Positions 1 through 11,904 of a DNA stretch of 64,000 nt are shown here, in pieces. Each line of letters begins with the position of its first letter. The stretch's first letter is position 1. The DNA comes from Xylaria sp. FL1777 (lineage: Eukaryota > Ascomycota > Sordariomycetes > Xylariales > Xylariaceae): assembly GCA_022578965.1 (NCBI GenBank), contig MU400596.1, positions 1 through 64,000 of the forward strand. Reading direction: 5' to 3'. The notes under the pieces are model-generated. The model was not told the DNA's origin, searched no databases, and worked only from the letters and a program-made list of their open reading frames with translations. Position numbers and translations under genes: made by a program.

Positions 1-727
1 TTTATATAAAGTTTAATATAATAACTAGTAAAACTAATTTAAAGTTAAACTTATATATTAAAAAAGAAAATATAATACTTTAATTAATTTAAAAGCATAA
101 GCTAATATAATTTTATTTAAAATAATAAAACAAAATAAAATTCTTTAAAAATATAAGCAAAAATTCTAAAAAATTAAAAGATTTAATAAAAATACTTCTA
201 GCTATAATAATAGTTGCATACTTAAAAAAACTAAACTTTTTAATATATTTATATAAAAACACAAAAAACAAATTATATTAAATATTGCTAATATATTTAA
301 TTATAATATTATTTTAGAAATATTATAGCTAAAAACTAGCAACTTTTTAATTTAATAAAAAGCAAAAATTATTAATTAAAAAAATAAAAAATAAAGCAAA
401 AAAATTAGAAAAATTGCAAAAAAAATTTTAGACAAAATACTAAAAGTATATTATAAATTTTATAAACTATTTAAAAAAAAAAAAAAAAAAAACTTTTTAA
501 ATATAGCTTATAAAATTATTATATTTTTATTAAGAAAAAATATTAACTAAAGCTTTATTAAGTATATTATATAAGCTTAAATAAAACAAACGTTTTATAA
601 AAATACATTTAAAAAAATCTAGCAAAAAAATTTTTAAAAAAATCTTAATTATTTACTAAATATTTTATAGTACTAATACTTAAAATAAAAAATAAAAAAC
701 AACTAATTAATAAAAAAAAAAAACTAA
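1..727 (+). pseudogene. Gypsy-1 pol N-terminal remnant (linker/protease side)
   Basis: This stretch lies directly upstream of the reverse transcriptase fold and should hold the end of gag, the aspartic protease and the linker to RT. I can follow a Lys/Asn/Leu-rich reading in several frames but cannot point to a protease catalytic triad. A run of about 20 A near 474-492 probably includes slippage. Assignment rests on position and on continuity with the RT downstream, not on a recognised motif. Confidence 0.45.
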
Positions 728-1800
728 TATAATAAATAATAATTAACTACTAACTATTAAACATAATTACTATTATAAATAAATATCTTTTTATTTTGCT
801 AATAATTATAAGAAAAAATATTAGTTAAGCAAAATAATTTATAGCAGTTAATATTTTAAATAAATATTATGCTATTAAAATAGCTAAAGAAAAAAAATAA
901 AAAACTGCTATATAAACAGTATATAAACTATATAAGTATATAGTTATGCTACAAAAACTATAAAACGCATTAGCTAGCTTTTAATATATAATAATAATAA
1001 TTTTATAGAAGTTTTTAAACAAGTTTATGTTTATTTACTTAAATAATATTTTAATTTATTTTAAAACACTAAAAAAACACAAAAAATATATAACTTAAAT
1101 ATTAAAAACACTTAAATAAACAAAATTATAACTTAATACAAAAAAATATATATAGCATATATAAAAAATCGACTTTTTAAGATTTATAATTACTTTAAAA
1201 CAAATATAAATTTAATAATTAAAAATTAACATAATATAAAACTAAAAAGTATTTAACTTAATTACTGTTATAAATATATAACAAGCATTAAGATTTTTAA
1301 ACTATGTTTAAATATTAATTTAAAACTTTAAAAAAATAGCATTTTACTTTATAAAGTATATAAAAAAAAAATATAAAAAAAAATCCTTTTTAATTTTAAA
1401 AAAAGCTTAAAAAGCTTTTAAAAAACTAAAACTAAAAGTTACTTTTAACTTTATAGTTAAACTACTTAATTTATAAAAAAAAAAAAAGCTAAAAACAAAT
1501 GCTTTAAATAGTATAATTACAAAAGTTTTAAAACAACTAAAAAATAACAAAAAATAGCACTTAATAGTTTATTACTTTAAAGCATTATAAAACGCAGTAT
1601 TATAATACTTTATATATAATAAAGAATTGCTTGCAATTATTATAGCACTTAAAAAGTAAAAACGATTTTTTATAAAAATTATAGAGCTAATTAAAATTTA
1701 TTTAAATTATTAAAACTTAACAAAATTTATAATTATATAAAAAATTACTAAATAACATAAAAATTAAATGGTTTTTTTTTTTAAGTTTAACTTTAAAATA
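728..1800 (+). pseudogene. Gypsy-1 reverse transcriptase and RNase H relic
   Basis: Reverse transcriptase copies the element RNA and RNase H removes the template, both in the cytoplasmic capsid. The finger/palm start (D-Y-R-L-L-N type) reads near 745. The catalytic Y-x-D-D box reads as Tyr-Leu-Asn-Asn at 1036-1047 and is followed by an ILIY stretch typical of gypsy elements. The two catalytic Asp have become Asn through G-to-A change. RNase H is recognised by the Y-D-K-E-L-L-A-I motif, here Tyr-Asn-Lys-Glu-Leu-Leu-Ala-Ile at 1615-1638, with the active-site Glu kept. The next Trp codon is a stop. Six or more in-frame stops and the missing Asp pair show that it is dead. Confidence 0.88.
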
Positions 1801-2029
1801 TATTATATTAAAAAAAAAAAAACATTTAAGCAAACATACTTAGTTAATAAGGTTAAAAAAAATTTAAAGTTTTAAAAAAAAACATTTAAGTATTATATTT
1901 TTAAAAAAATAAAAGCTTAAAAATTAAAGTTATATTTAAAAACTTTATAAATATATAGCTATAATAAGCTTATAACTTAAAAAAGTTAATATAACTATAA
2001 AAATACAAAAAATTAAAAAATAACAAGCT

Positions 2030-3370
2030 AATATATAAACATAAGGTTTACTTACTAGAATTTTTACAAAATAAGTTTATTAAGAAATTTTATAAACACT
2101 TATTATATAAATATTAAAAAGCAACAAAAACAGTCTAATAATTATAAAAAAAGTACAATTTTTTAAAACTATAAAACATAGTTAAATTTATTATAAAAAA
2201 GTGCAATATTTATAACAAAGCTAAAATAGCTTAATATAAGCTTTATAAACTGTTATAACTTATATAAATATTTAAATAAGCATAACATACTATTATTTAA
2301 GATTTTATTATAGTATTACTTTTATTAATTAATTTAGTTATAAAAGTATAATATAATAAAATATAAGTTATTATTAATAAATTTATTAAGTATGCTTACT
2401 TTTTATTGTTTAAAAAAAATGCAACAGTTAAACAACTTATATATATTTTTATACGTTAATATTTAAATAAACATAAGCTATTAAAAAGAATTATTTTAAA
2501 CTAAAATAAATTATTTATTTTTAAGTTTAAAACTAGCTTTTTTAAACTTATTAATATTAAACTAAAGTTTTTAACTGTTTATTACTTATAAACAAATAAA
2601 CAAATAAAAAAACTAAACTAAATACTAAAATAATATTTATAAAGTTATATTAACTATTAATAAAACAATTAAATAAAATTATTATTAATAGCATAAATTT
2701 TATATAACATATTAACAAACCAAAATATAAATATATTTTTATATAAAGCTATTTATAAATAACAAATAACTATTAAAAAACAAAAGAAAACATTAATAAA
2801 AGTATTTGCTATTTTAATTATAGCACTTTAAGCAAAAACTATTGCAATAAAAATTAAAACGCTATAAGCTAAACTATAATTATGCTTTTAATTTTTATAA
2901 CAATAAATGTTAATATATTATAACAAAAAACAAACTAAAAAATTAACCTTTAAAAAAGAAAATAAAGTTTATTTGCTACAATAAAAACAAAATATAAACA
3001 TTAATATTTTTTAAATTAAAACAAAACAACTAAGTAATAAATTAAAATTTAAAAAACTTAGCTTTTTTAAAATTAAAGAAATTATTTTACTTATTAACTA
3101 TAAACTATTATTATTAAAAAATATGCAAATTTACTTTATTTTTTATATTTTTTTACTAAAACTAGCATTTATTAAAACACTTATTAAAATATAACTAAAA
3201 ATAAAAATAAATTAAAACGTTTATAAAGTTAAAAGTATATTAGATTTTTATTAAAATAATAATAACCTAAAGTATTTTATTAAATAAAAAAAATACTTAT
3301 ATGCTAATAATACTTAAAAACTTAAAAAATATTTAAAGATTGCTAAAGTAGTTATAAATTAGTTTTACTG
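2030..3370 (+). pseudogene. Gypsy-1 integrase with C-terminal chromodomain relic
   Basis: Integrase joins the cDNA to the chromosome; the chromodomain steers chromoviruses toward histone-marked heterochromatin. The H2C2 zinc module is visible: first His at 2097, second His mutated to Tyr, first Cys at 2202, second Cys mutated to Tyr. The catalytic core follows with the Asp-Phe-Ile box at 2301 and a V-I-I-(D>N)-K-F block at 2367. The chromodomain spans about 3219-3365, with an E-Y-E-V-like opening, an I-L-D box, a Y-x-I-K-W-like block and an N-T-W box at 3308, several Trp codons now being TAA. This integrase-chromodomain tail is what places the element among chromoviruses. Multiple stops make it non-functional. 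Confidence 0.87.
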
Positions 3371-3380
3371 CTAATATTTT

Positions 3381-4036
3381 AACTGCTTAAAACTAAAAAA
3401 AAAAAGTTAACTTTAAAAAAAACGCTTAAAAAATTTTAATTAAACTTAAATAAAGCAGCTTACGTTGTTTTAGCTTGCTTTTTTTATTGTTTTTGCTTTT
3501 TTGCTAGCGCTTTTTGTTTTTTTTTAATGCGTTTTATTTTATTTAGTTTATTTAAAAACTAAAGCTTTCGTTAAACTATTTTAATACTTTTTGCTTTTAA
3601 AAAACATTTTTATATATAAAGCTAAACTAACTTGCTTAAAACAAAGTTAAAGCTATTTTAAGCTTGTTTTAATTTTTTTTAAACTAAAAATAATTGTTGC
3701 TTTGCTTGCTTTTTTTTTTTTTTAAAATAACAGTATTTAAAAACTATATTATTAATTAAATTAATTAAAACTTTTAATTTATTGCAAAAATAACTAACAT
3801 ATATATATTTAAAATAACAAAACATATTATTTATTATTTTATACGTTAATAACTAATTAAAGCAGCAAAAGCAAAGTATAACTTTATAACTAGTAGAATT
3901 AATAAAAAAAGCAAAAATGAGTTTTTGTTTTGTTTTAAATAAGCAGTTAGTTTTTTTAATGCGTTTTAACATCATAATATGCAAAAAAAAAAAAAAAAAA
4001 AAATACTTACGGAAAATTATTAAAATAATAATTTTA
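3381..4036 (+). other. Gypsy-1 3' untranslated stretch
   Basis: This lies between the chromodomain and the polypurine tract. It is unusually T-rich with clusters of TTGCTTTT and TTTTTGC. The corresponding interval of the next copy (6650-7266) matches only at its edges, so this part of the two elements has diverged or been replaced. I see no reading frame and no gene in it. A run of about 20 A sits near 3979-3999. Confidence 0.5.
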
Positions 4037-4051
4037 AAAAAAAAGAAATAA
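4037..4051 (+). other. Polypurine tract of Gypsy-1
   Basis: A purine run of A with one G lies immediately before the LTR, as needed to prime plus-strand DNA synthesis. The same tract stands in front of the next LTR at 7267-7280. Confidence 0.65.
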
Positions 4052-4545
4052 TATTATAAAATTAGCATTAAAGTAGCCTTTAAAGCAGCTTAATGCTTTT
4101 ATATATACTTTATACTTTTTTTTTTGCTAGCTAAAGCTAAAGTTATATAATAATTTATTTAGTTTACTAAGCTTATAGTAATTTAAGGTTTATTAAGCTT
4201 ACAATAATTTAAAGCTTATTAAACTTATAGTAATTTAATGTTTATTAAACTTGCAGTAATCTAAAAAAAGTTACTACTTTTTTTACTTTTTTTTTGTTTA
4301 TATAATTATGCATTTTTTATATTTAGTTATTTATTTAGTTTTAGTTTTTTAGCTATTAATTTTTTATAACTGCTAAGCACTAATATATTTATTACTTTTA
4401 ATTTCTTAAGACCTTTATTAATGCATAGTAGTAAAAATACCTTAAAAACCTCCCTAACGGACTACTGTTAAAGATTCTATTATTACCTGCAAATTAAGAC
4501 CCTAAGGGCAAACCTGTTATATTAGTATATAATAAGTCTGTTACA
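4052..4545 (+). repeat. LTR-1 (494 bp)
   Basis: The repeat starts TATTATAAAA (the other intact start is TGTTATAAAA, so TG has become TA) and ends CTGTTACA with the CA end kept. Matching copies lie at 7281-7795 and 33133-33612. A 3' region around 4385-4540, rich in ACC and CCT, is the best conserved stretch between the three copies. It serves as 3' LTR of Gypsy-1 and, by position, as the 5' LTR of the truncated copy that follows. Confidence 0.85.
4169..4264 (+). repeat. 26-bp tandem repeat inside LTR-1 (3.7 units)
   Basis: Units begin at 4169, 4195, 4221 and 4247 and follow the pattern AAGCTTATAGTAATTTAA plus GTTTATT. The other LTR copies carry a different tandem unit at this position, so the promoter-side part of the LTR evolves by repeat expansion. 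Confidence 0.8.
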
Positions 4546-6620
4546 CTATATTTAAATGTTAATTTAAAACTTTAGAAAAATAGCATTTTACTTTATAAAG
4601 TATATAAAAAAAAAATACAAAAAATCTTTTTTTTTAATTTTAAAAAAAGCTTAAAAAGTTTTTAAAAAATTAAAACTAAAAGTTACTTTTAACTTTATAG
4701 TTAAACTATTTAATTTATAAAAAAAAAAAAAGCTAAAAATAAATGCTTTAAATAGTATAATTACAAAAGTTTTAAAACAACTAAAAAACAACAAAAAATA
4801 ACACTTAGTAGCTTATTAGTTTAAAGCACTATAAAATATAGCATTATAATATTTTATATATAATAAAAAACTATTTATAATTATTATAGCACTTAAAAAA
4901 TAAAAACTATTTTTTATAAAAACTATAAAGCTAATTAAAATTTATTTAAATTATTAAAAGTTAACGAAATTTATAACTACGCAAAAGATTATTAAACAAC
5001 ATAAAAATTAAATAGTTTTTTTTTTTAAATTTAATTTTAAAATATGTTATATTAAAAGAAAAAAAAACATTTAAGCAAACATATTAAGCTAATAAAGTAA
5101 AAAAGGATTTAAAGTTCTAAAAAAAAACATTTAAATATTATATTCTTAAAAAAATAAAAGCTTAAAAGTTAAAATTATACTTAAGAATTTTATAAATATA
5201 TAGCTATAATAAGCTTATAACTTAAAAAAGTTAGCAAAACTACAAAAATATAAAAAATTAAAAAATAATAAGCTAATATATAAACATAAAGTTTACTTAT
5301 TAAAATTTTTACAAAACGAGTTTATTAAGAAATTTTACGAACATTTATTATATAAACATTAAAAAGCAAAAAAAATAGTTAAATAACTATAAAAAAAATA
5401 TAATTTTTTAAAACTATAAAACATAATTAAATCTATTATAAAAAAGTGCAATATTTATAATAAAGCTAAAGCAGCTTAATATAAGCTTTATAAACTGCTA
5501 TAACTTATATAAATATTTAAACAAGCATAATATACTGTTGTTTAAAATTTTATTATAATATTATTTTTATTAACTAATTTAATTATAAAAGTATAATATA
5601 ATAAAATATAAGTTATTATTAATAAATTTACTAAGTATGTTTACTTTTTATTGTTTAAAAAAAATATAACAATTAAATAATTTATATATGCTTTTATATG
5701 TTAATATTTAAATAAATATAAACTATTAAAAAAAATTATCTTAAACTAAAATAAATTGTTTATTTTTAAGTTTAAAACTAGTTTTTTTAAACTTATTAGT
5801 ATTAAATTAAAGTTTTTAATAATTTATTATTTATAAATAAATAAACAAACAAAAAAACTAAACTAAATATTAAAACAATATTTATAAAGTTATATTAACT
5901 ATTAATAAAACAATTAAATAAAACTATTACTAATAATATAAATTTTATATAATATATTAATAAATAAAAATATAAATATATTTTTACATAAAGTTATTTA
6001 TAAATAGTAAATAACTACTAAAAAACAAAAAACATTAATAAAAACATTTGCTATTTTAACTATAATACTTTAAGCAAAAACTATTATAACAAAAATTAAA
6101 ACATTATAAGTTAAACTATAATTATGTTTTTAGTTTTTATAATAATAAATATTAATATATTATAACAAAAAACAAACTAAAAAACTAGCTTTTAAAAAAA
6201 AAAACAAAGTTTATTTGCTATAATAAAAATAAAATGCAAATATTAATATTTCTTAAATTAAAATAAAACAACTAAGCAATAAATTAAAATTTAAAAAACT
6301 TAGCTTTTTTAAAATTAAAGAAATTATTTTACTTATTAACTATAAACTATTATTACTAAAAAACATGCAAATTTACTTTGTTTTTTATATTTTTTTACTA
6401 GAACTAATACTTATTAAAACATTTATTAAAACATAACTAAAAATAAAAACAAATTAAAATATTTATAAAGTTAAAAATATATTAAATTTTTGTTAAAACA
6501 ATAATAATATTAAATATTTTATTAAATAAAAAAAATACTTATATGCTAATAATACTTAAGAACTTAAAAAATACTTAAGAACTGCTAAAATAATTATAAA
6601 CTAGTTTTACTATTAATACT
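4546..6620 (+). pseudogene. Gypsy-2 RNase H, integrase and chromodomain relic
   Basis: RNase H lies at about 4780-5060 in the same frame arrangement as in Gypsy-1. Here the Y-D-K-E-L-L motif has lost its Glu to Lys, while an N-L-T-x-F-x-T-T-Q-like block follows. The integrase zinc module keeps both His codons, at 5342 and 5357, one more than Gypsy-1. The chromodomain occupies about 6457-6610. Stops replace Gln and Trp codons at many of the same places as in Gypsy-1, but not all, showing that the copies were mutated separately. Confidence 0.85.
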
Positions 6621-6649
6621 TTAATTAGCTAAAACTAAAAAAAAAAAAT

Positions 6650-7266
6650 TAACTTTAAATATAGCGTTTAGTACATTTTAATTAAACTTTAAAAAAACAA
6701 CTAGCAATAGCTATGTTGCTTTAGCGTGCTATTTTTGTTTTTTAGCTATATAGCGCTTTTTTATTTTAATTTATTTAAGCTTTTTTAAATTACTTAAACT
6801 ATAAGCTATAGCAGCAGCTATTTTTTTTTGCTATAATTTTTTTTATTGCTTAAAACAGCAAATTTTTGCACTTATTTTTTTATACTTTTTTATTAGCAAA
6901 TTTAATTCATTTTTTAGCTTTTTGGACTAAAAAATAAGCTATTACATTTGCTTTAAAAACAAATTTTTAGCATTATAATTTGCTTGTTTAACTATAATAT
7001 ATTTAACATATTAATTAAAGTTAAATTTTAACATTAAATATTTTATGCTATAATAATTATAGCAAAAGCATAAAGCTATTTTAATTAATTTTAGCTTAAT
7101 AAAAAAAAGCAAAGTAAAGTTTTGTTAAGCCTTTTGTTTAAAACGCAATAAGCAAGGTTTTTTAAAAACTTTACTAGATATAATAAGCACAAAAAACAAA
7201 AAACAAAAAATAAAAGAAAAAAACTTACAAAAAAAAAATATAAAATTATTAAAACAATAATTATAA
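6650..7266 (+). other. Gypsy-2 3' untranslated stretch
   Basis: This is T-rich, gene-free sequence between the chromodomain and the polypurine tract. It shares only its start (a TTTTAATTAAACTT block) and its last 50 bases with the corresponding part of Gypsy-1. No frame or motif is recognised. Confidence 0.5.
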
Positions 7267-7280
7267 AAAAAAGAAAATAA
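7267..7280 (+). other. Polypurine tract of Gypsy-2
   Basis: An A-rich purine run with one G directly precedes the TGTTATAAAA start of LTR-2, equivalent to the tract before LTR-1. Confidence 0.65.
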
Positions 7281-7795
7281 TGTTATAAAATAAGTTAATT
7301 AAGCTAGTTAAAAGCTAAGTATAAAAAAAATATACGTAAAAAAAGTTTTATTTGTTAAAAAAATATATATTTAAACTACTATAAAAGTTTAATGCATAAA
7401 CTTAACAAACTTAAGCATTAAGTTTATTAAGCTTTAAACTTAACAAACTTAAGCGTTAAGTTTATTAAGCTTTAAACTTAAAACAATATAGCATTAAATT
7501 TATTAAAAAAAACAATATTTATAAATTATTACTGTTATTTTTTTTACTTATATAATTATATACTTTTTATATTTAATTACTTATTTAGTTTTAGTTCTTT
7601 AGCTATTAATTTTTTATAACTGCTAAATACTAATATATTTATTACTTTTAATCTTTTAAGACCTTTATTAATGCATAGTAATAAAAGTACTCCAAAAGCT
7701 TTCTTAATAAACTACTATTAAAAATCCTATTATTACTTATAAATTAAAACCTTAAAAGCAAACCCGTTATATTAATGTATAATAGGTCCGTTATA
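7281..7795 (+). repeat. LTR-2 (515 bp)
   Basis: It starts TGTTATAAAA and ends CCGTTATA, the CA end having become TA. It is the 3' LTR of Gypsy-2. Its 5' half differs from LTR-1 by carrying a 38-bp tandem unit at 7398-7480 instead of the 26-bp unit; its 3' half aligns well with LTR-1 and LTR-3. Confidence 0.85.
7398..7480 (+). repeat. 38-bp tandem repeat inside LTR-2 (2.2 units)
   Basis: Units start at 7398 and 7436 and combine AAACTTAACAAACTTAAGC with GTTAAGTTTATTAAGCTTT. LTR-3 has only one such unit. Confidence 0.8.
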
Positions 7796-10589
7796 ACTTA
7801 TAACTTGCTATAATTTAAATGCTACTATAAAAGCTAACTAAAAAAGCATTAAAAATACTATTTAAAAGCTTTTTTAATAAACTTTATTAAATATAAATAC
7901 ATTAAAACTTTAAGCATAAGTTATAGCTTTATAGCTAGCTTGCAATAATAAAGCAATACGATTTAAACAAAACAAAAAAATACTAATTAAAGTTAAAAAA
8001 TAAGCTAATAACTTTAAAAATAAAACATTAGCTAATATTATTAAAGCAGTAAATATAACGTTTATAAGCAGCAATATAATTGCTACTAAAAAGCTATATA
8101 GCAAAAATATAGTAATTATTTTTAAAAAAGCAATGCTTTAAAGAGCTAAAAAAAGAAAATAAATTATAAAAGCTTTTAAGAAAAAGTTGAAAATATAACA
8201 AAAAAAAGTAGCGTTAATAATAAAAAGCGTTTTAATAAAACGCGTTAAAGCAATATACTTAAACAAGGATTTATTGCAGTTATTATGTAATAAATACTTT
8301 AAAGTTACAAAGTATAAAAAAATGCTATTTAAAAACGTAAAAGCTAGATTTGCGTTAATATTATTATATATAAGCAATATTATAGCAGCTAAAACAATAT
8401 GCAAAAATAGCTTTTTATAAAAAGCTTAACTGTTTAATTATAAACTTTTTATTATAAAGCTTAAAGTTATATAATGCTTTAATTGCTATAAATATAAATA
8501 TATAATTAAATATTGCTATAAAAACTTAAAGTATAGCTATTATTTAACTTTAAAGCATTAAAAAAGTAAAAAAAGCTATTTAGTAAAAACATAAAAAGCA
8601 AAGCAAAAATATATAAACTGTAAAAAAGCATACGTAGCATAAAATAAAGCTTATTAAAAAAAGGTTAAACAAAAAAACAAAGCAAAAGCAGTATATATAT
8701 TATAACTTAAAAGTTTTTAAAGTGCTAAAAAAGCAGTAGTAATAAATAAAAAAATAAATAAAAGTAGTTTAAAAATATTAATAGCATTAATATTTATAAA
8801 GCTAAATAAAGAAAAATTACTAGTAAAAAAATAGCAAACTAGCAGCATAAGTAAAAACTTATTTTTATTAACTTAATAATATATAATATTGCTTTTTAAA
8901 ATATTGCAAAATCTAGAAATAATATAGCATATATGCTATAAAACAATAGTTTTAATTATATAATAGTTTAAAAGCTAATAATTAATAAATATAATAATAT
9001 ATATTGCTTTAGTAGTAATAGCTACTAAATTATTTAGTTAAAAAGCAAAGCTATATTATATATAAACAAAAAAATTGCAATAAAAACGCTAGTAAAAAAT
9101 GCTAGTAAAAACTAAGCAAAAGTTATAATAAATAATAGTAATTTAGTAATAACTTTATAGTTAATATATTTGCTAAATTAAAAAAAAACAGTTTAATGCA
9201 GTTTAATTTAAAAAATATATAAAGTAAGCAAGCTAAAAAAATGCTATATATTTATAAGTAACTTTAATTTTTATTACTTATTATAAAATTTAAAAAGCAA
9301 AAAAAGCTAAAAAACAAATAAACTGCTTAAGTTTATTATATAATAAAATTTTATGCTAGCTATTCTTTAAAAAAAAGTAATTAAAATAAAGCATAAATAA
9401 AAAAGCTTAATAATAAACTTAATATAAATATTTAATAATTTAACTATTATTTACTAAAAGAACTTAAAATAGCTAAATTTTAACTATAAAGCATTAAAAG
9501 TTATAATTAATTTAGAAGTAGCTTTATAAAAATATTTAAAAAAAGCAAAAGAATAAAACTAGCTTAAATTAAACAAAAATAAAGCAGCTATAAAAGCAAA
9601 AGCTATTATTATAAAAATATATATGTTATATATATTTAGCAAGCTAAATAATGCTTTTAATTTTTTAATTTAGCAATTAGTAAAAATAGCAAATAAAATA
9701 ACGCTTAAAAAAACTATAAAAAAGAAATATTAAGCATTACTTTAGTAATTTTTAAAAGTAATTAAAACAAAAAAAAAAGCAAAACAAGCATACTGCAAGT
9801 TTTAAAGCAAAAGAACTAAAGCAGTATAATAAGCTTTTAAAAAAAAAAAGAAAGCTTTTAGCAATAAAGTAAAAAAAGCGCAAAAATATAGCTAAAAATA
9901 AGCATTTATAAAAATATTTAAAGATTTTAAATTATTATAAAGCTTAGCTAAATAAGCAAAGTTTGCTTATAAGCTAGCTTTAAAAATTACTATAATTTTA
10001 TTATTAAAACAAATAAAAAATAAGCTATTTTTTGCTAATATTTTTAAAAAAAAAACAGCTTTACTAATAAAACGCTTTTTTTTTGCATTACTAGCAAATT
10101 TATTTAATATATTTAAAAAAAACTTAACTTATAATAGCTATTAAAAGTTTATAATTACTATTAATATAAAAAAAAAAAACATAATATTGCTAATATAAAA
10201 ATTAGTATTATAAAAAGCGTTAAAAAATAACTTATTATTTAATAGCTTTTTTAAAGCTTATAAACTTGCTTTAGCAAAAAAAATAGCAATATTATATATT
10301 GCTAGCTTTTTACTAAAATATTACTTAATGCAATTTAAGCAAGCAAAAATAATAGTTATATTTAAATTTAAAAAGTTAAAAAAAACTAAAAGAATAGCTA
10401 AAAAGTAGCGCTTTATTGCGTTTATTTATATAATAAAAAAAGTACTAAAAAAAAAGCTATATTGCTATATAACAAAAGTAACTAAGCAAAAAAATCTTTT
10501 ATTAAATAACTAAATAATTAATAAACAAAATAAATTAATAAATATAGCTATTAAACTAGTATTAAAAACAATAAAAAAAGTAATTAATA
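7796..10589 (+). pseudogene. LINE B1 region upstream of RT (ORF1/endonuclease remnants)
   Basis: In a LINE of this size the part before RT should code for an ORF1 protein and an apurinic-type endonuclease. A Lys/Gln-rich reading on the plus strand can be followed through about 9780-10560 with stops at former Gln and Trp codons, but I cannot identify endonuclease active-site residues. The minus-strand open frames at 7910-8104 and 8138-8404 are by-products: on the strand opposite a mutated gene, TAA and TAG read as Leu. The whole interval aligns with 21817-24600 of copy B2. Confidence 0.55.
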
Positions 10590-11500
10590 AAAAAGGCATA
10601 ATGTTTTTATTACAGCTAAACATTATAAAAGCTTTTAATATTATTAATAAAAAAAATAATATATATTTTGCAACAAAAAAGCTTTTTTTTTTAAATAGTT
10701 ATATAAATAAACTTTTTTATATTAAACTATATAATATATTTTTGTTTTAATAAAGCGATATTTTAGCTAATAATACTAAAAGCTAAAGTTTTTTAAAGGT
10801 TTTTATTTTTACTTTTTTTTTTCTTTTTATATATTTTAACATTTTATAATAATATTGCTATATATTAAAAGTTAATAATAATTAGCTTTGCTAATAATAC
10901 TAACTTTATTATAGTAAACTTAAATATAAAGCAAAACTACAAAGCTTTAAAAATAGCATAAAAAACGTATAAAGACTAAGCAAAACAACATAAAATAAAG
11001 TTTATACTACAAAAAAGCAAATTAATGCATTTTTTTAGCAATAAAACAGCGTTTATATAAATAATATACTTTTTTAACGTAATAATATACTTAAAAAACA
11101 ACGCAAAGTTTTTAAAAGTATAGTTTAACAAAAATATAAAATAAAAAAAACATTTAGCAAAACTTAAAAAAAAACTAAGCATTTAGTTATATATAATAAT
11201 TAAACTATAAAACTTTATATAAAGCAGTAGTATAACAAAAGCAAAGCAAATATATGTTATAATAATATGAAATATTTTAGCTTATAATATAATAACTTAA
11301 TATAAAAACTTTAAAAAAAACAAAGCAAAAAGTATTATTAATTTGCTAGCAAAAACTTAAAACAAGTGCTTTAAACGTATAGCTAAAGCTTTTAAAGCAA
11401 TTAAAACAAAACATTTAAAAACTAAAATAAAGATTTTTTTTATTAACTTATATTTTAGTAGTAAAGCAGCAGTTTATAAACATTACATAAAAAGCTTAGT
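10590..11500 (+). pseudogene. LINE B1 reverse transcriptase relic
   Basis: The LINE RT fold is recognised by a Gln-Leu-(D>N)-I-I-K-A-F-(D>N) block at 10613-10639, a Leu-Tyr-Ile-x-x-x-Tyr-Asn stretch downstream of a mutated P-Q-G-S-P loop near 10810-10850, and the catalytic F-A-D-D box, which reads Phe-Ala-Asn-Asn at 10887-10898 followed by Thr-Asn. Downstream a K-Q-N-Y-K-A-L block and an A-K-Q-H segment agree with the region after the catalytic box in fungal LINEs. Both catalytic Asp are Asn, and CAA and TGG codons are TAA. The same boxes recur in B2 and B3. Confidence 0.85.
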
Positions 11501-11872
11501 AGCTAAAAAGTTAATTTAAAAAGCAACAAAAAAAATTAAAACTTTTATTTAAAACATAAAAGCTTTAAAAACTAAAAACTAAACAAAAAGCAAGCTTATA
11601 AACAACAGTAAAAATATAGCTAAAAAAAATCTAACATTAGCTTTAAACTTTTAGTAAAAAAAGTAATTAAAAAAAAAAAAACTTAAAATTATACTAAAAA
11701 AAAAATAAATAAACAAATAAAGCTAAACTAAAACAAGCAATAATTATTTAGTAATAATTAAGCAAAAGCTTAATAAAAATAAAGCTTTTAAAAAATATAG
11801 CAAATTATTATAGCATAAAGTAGCTATAATAATATAAATGTGTACTAAAAAAATAAAGCTAAAGGCATTTTT

Positions 11873-11904
11873 GCATAAAAAAAAAGTTTTAGGCTTTTTT
11901 ATGC
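11873..11904 (+). other. Conserved stem-loop in LINE B 3' region
   Basis: GCATAAAAAA and TTTTTTATGC form a 10-bp stem with a 12-base loop. The stem is perfect again in B3 at 15666-15697 and is nearly kept in B2 around 25890-25922. Confidence 0.6.

Larger units (their letters stand above)
1..4545 (+). mobile_element. Gypsy-1: Ty3/gypsy chromovirus, 5' part outside window
   Basis: This is a long terminal repeat retrotransposon relic, read on the plus strand, whose 5' LTR and gag lie before the window. In order I see a protease/linker remnant, reverse transcriptase, RNase H, integrase and a C-terminal chromodomain, then a 3' untranslated stretch, a polypurine tract and the 3' LTR at 4052-4545. 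That order with an integrase-linked chromodomain is the mark of chromoviruses. Every domain is interrupted by TAA/TAG codons where the family has Gln, Trp or Arg, and Asp codons read as Asn, so nothing can be translated. A second copy of the 3' half follows directly. Family assignment is firm; clade within chromoviruses is not resolved. Confidence 0.88.
4546..7795 (+). mobile_element. Gypsy-2: chromovirus copy lacking its 5' half
   Basis: This is a second copy of the same chromovirus, on the same strand. Its internal sequence starts immediately after LTR-1 at a point matching position 1302 of Gypsy-1, between RT and RNase H. It has no primer binding site, gag, protease or RT core. It then runs collinear with Gypsy-1 through RNase H, integrase and chromodomain to a 3' LTR at 7281-7795. 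Differences between the copies are mostly C/T and G/A. The simplest reading is a deletion between an upstream LTR and the pol gene of a tandem element. LINE B1 begins within two bases of its end. Confidence 0.85.

Noticed and set aside
8138..8404. An 88-codon minus-strand frame conserved in two copies (also 22157-22423)
   Set aside because: It is opposite the coding strand of LINE B. C-to-T mutation turns sense codons into TAA/TAG, which read as Leu on the other strand, so open antisense frames rich in Leu, Ile and Phe arise at the same place in each copy. Conservation only reflects the shared LINE.
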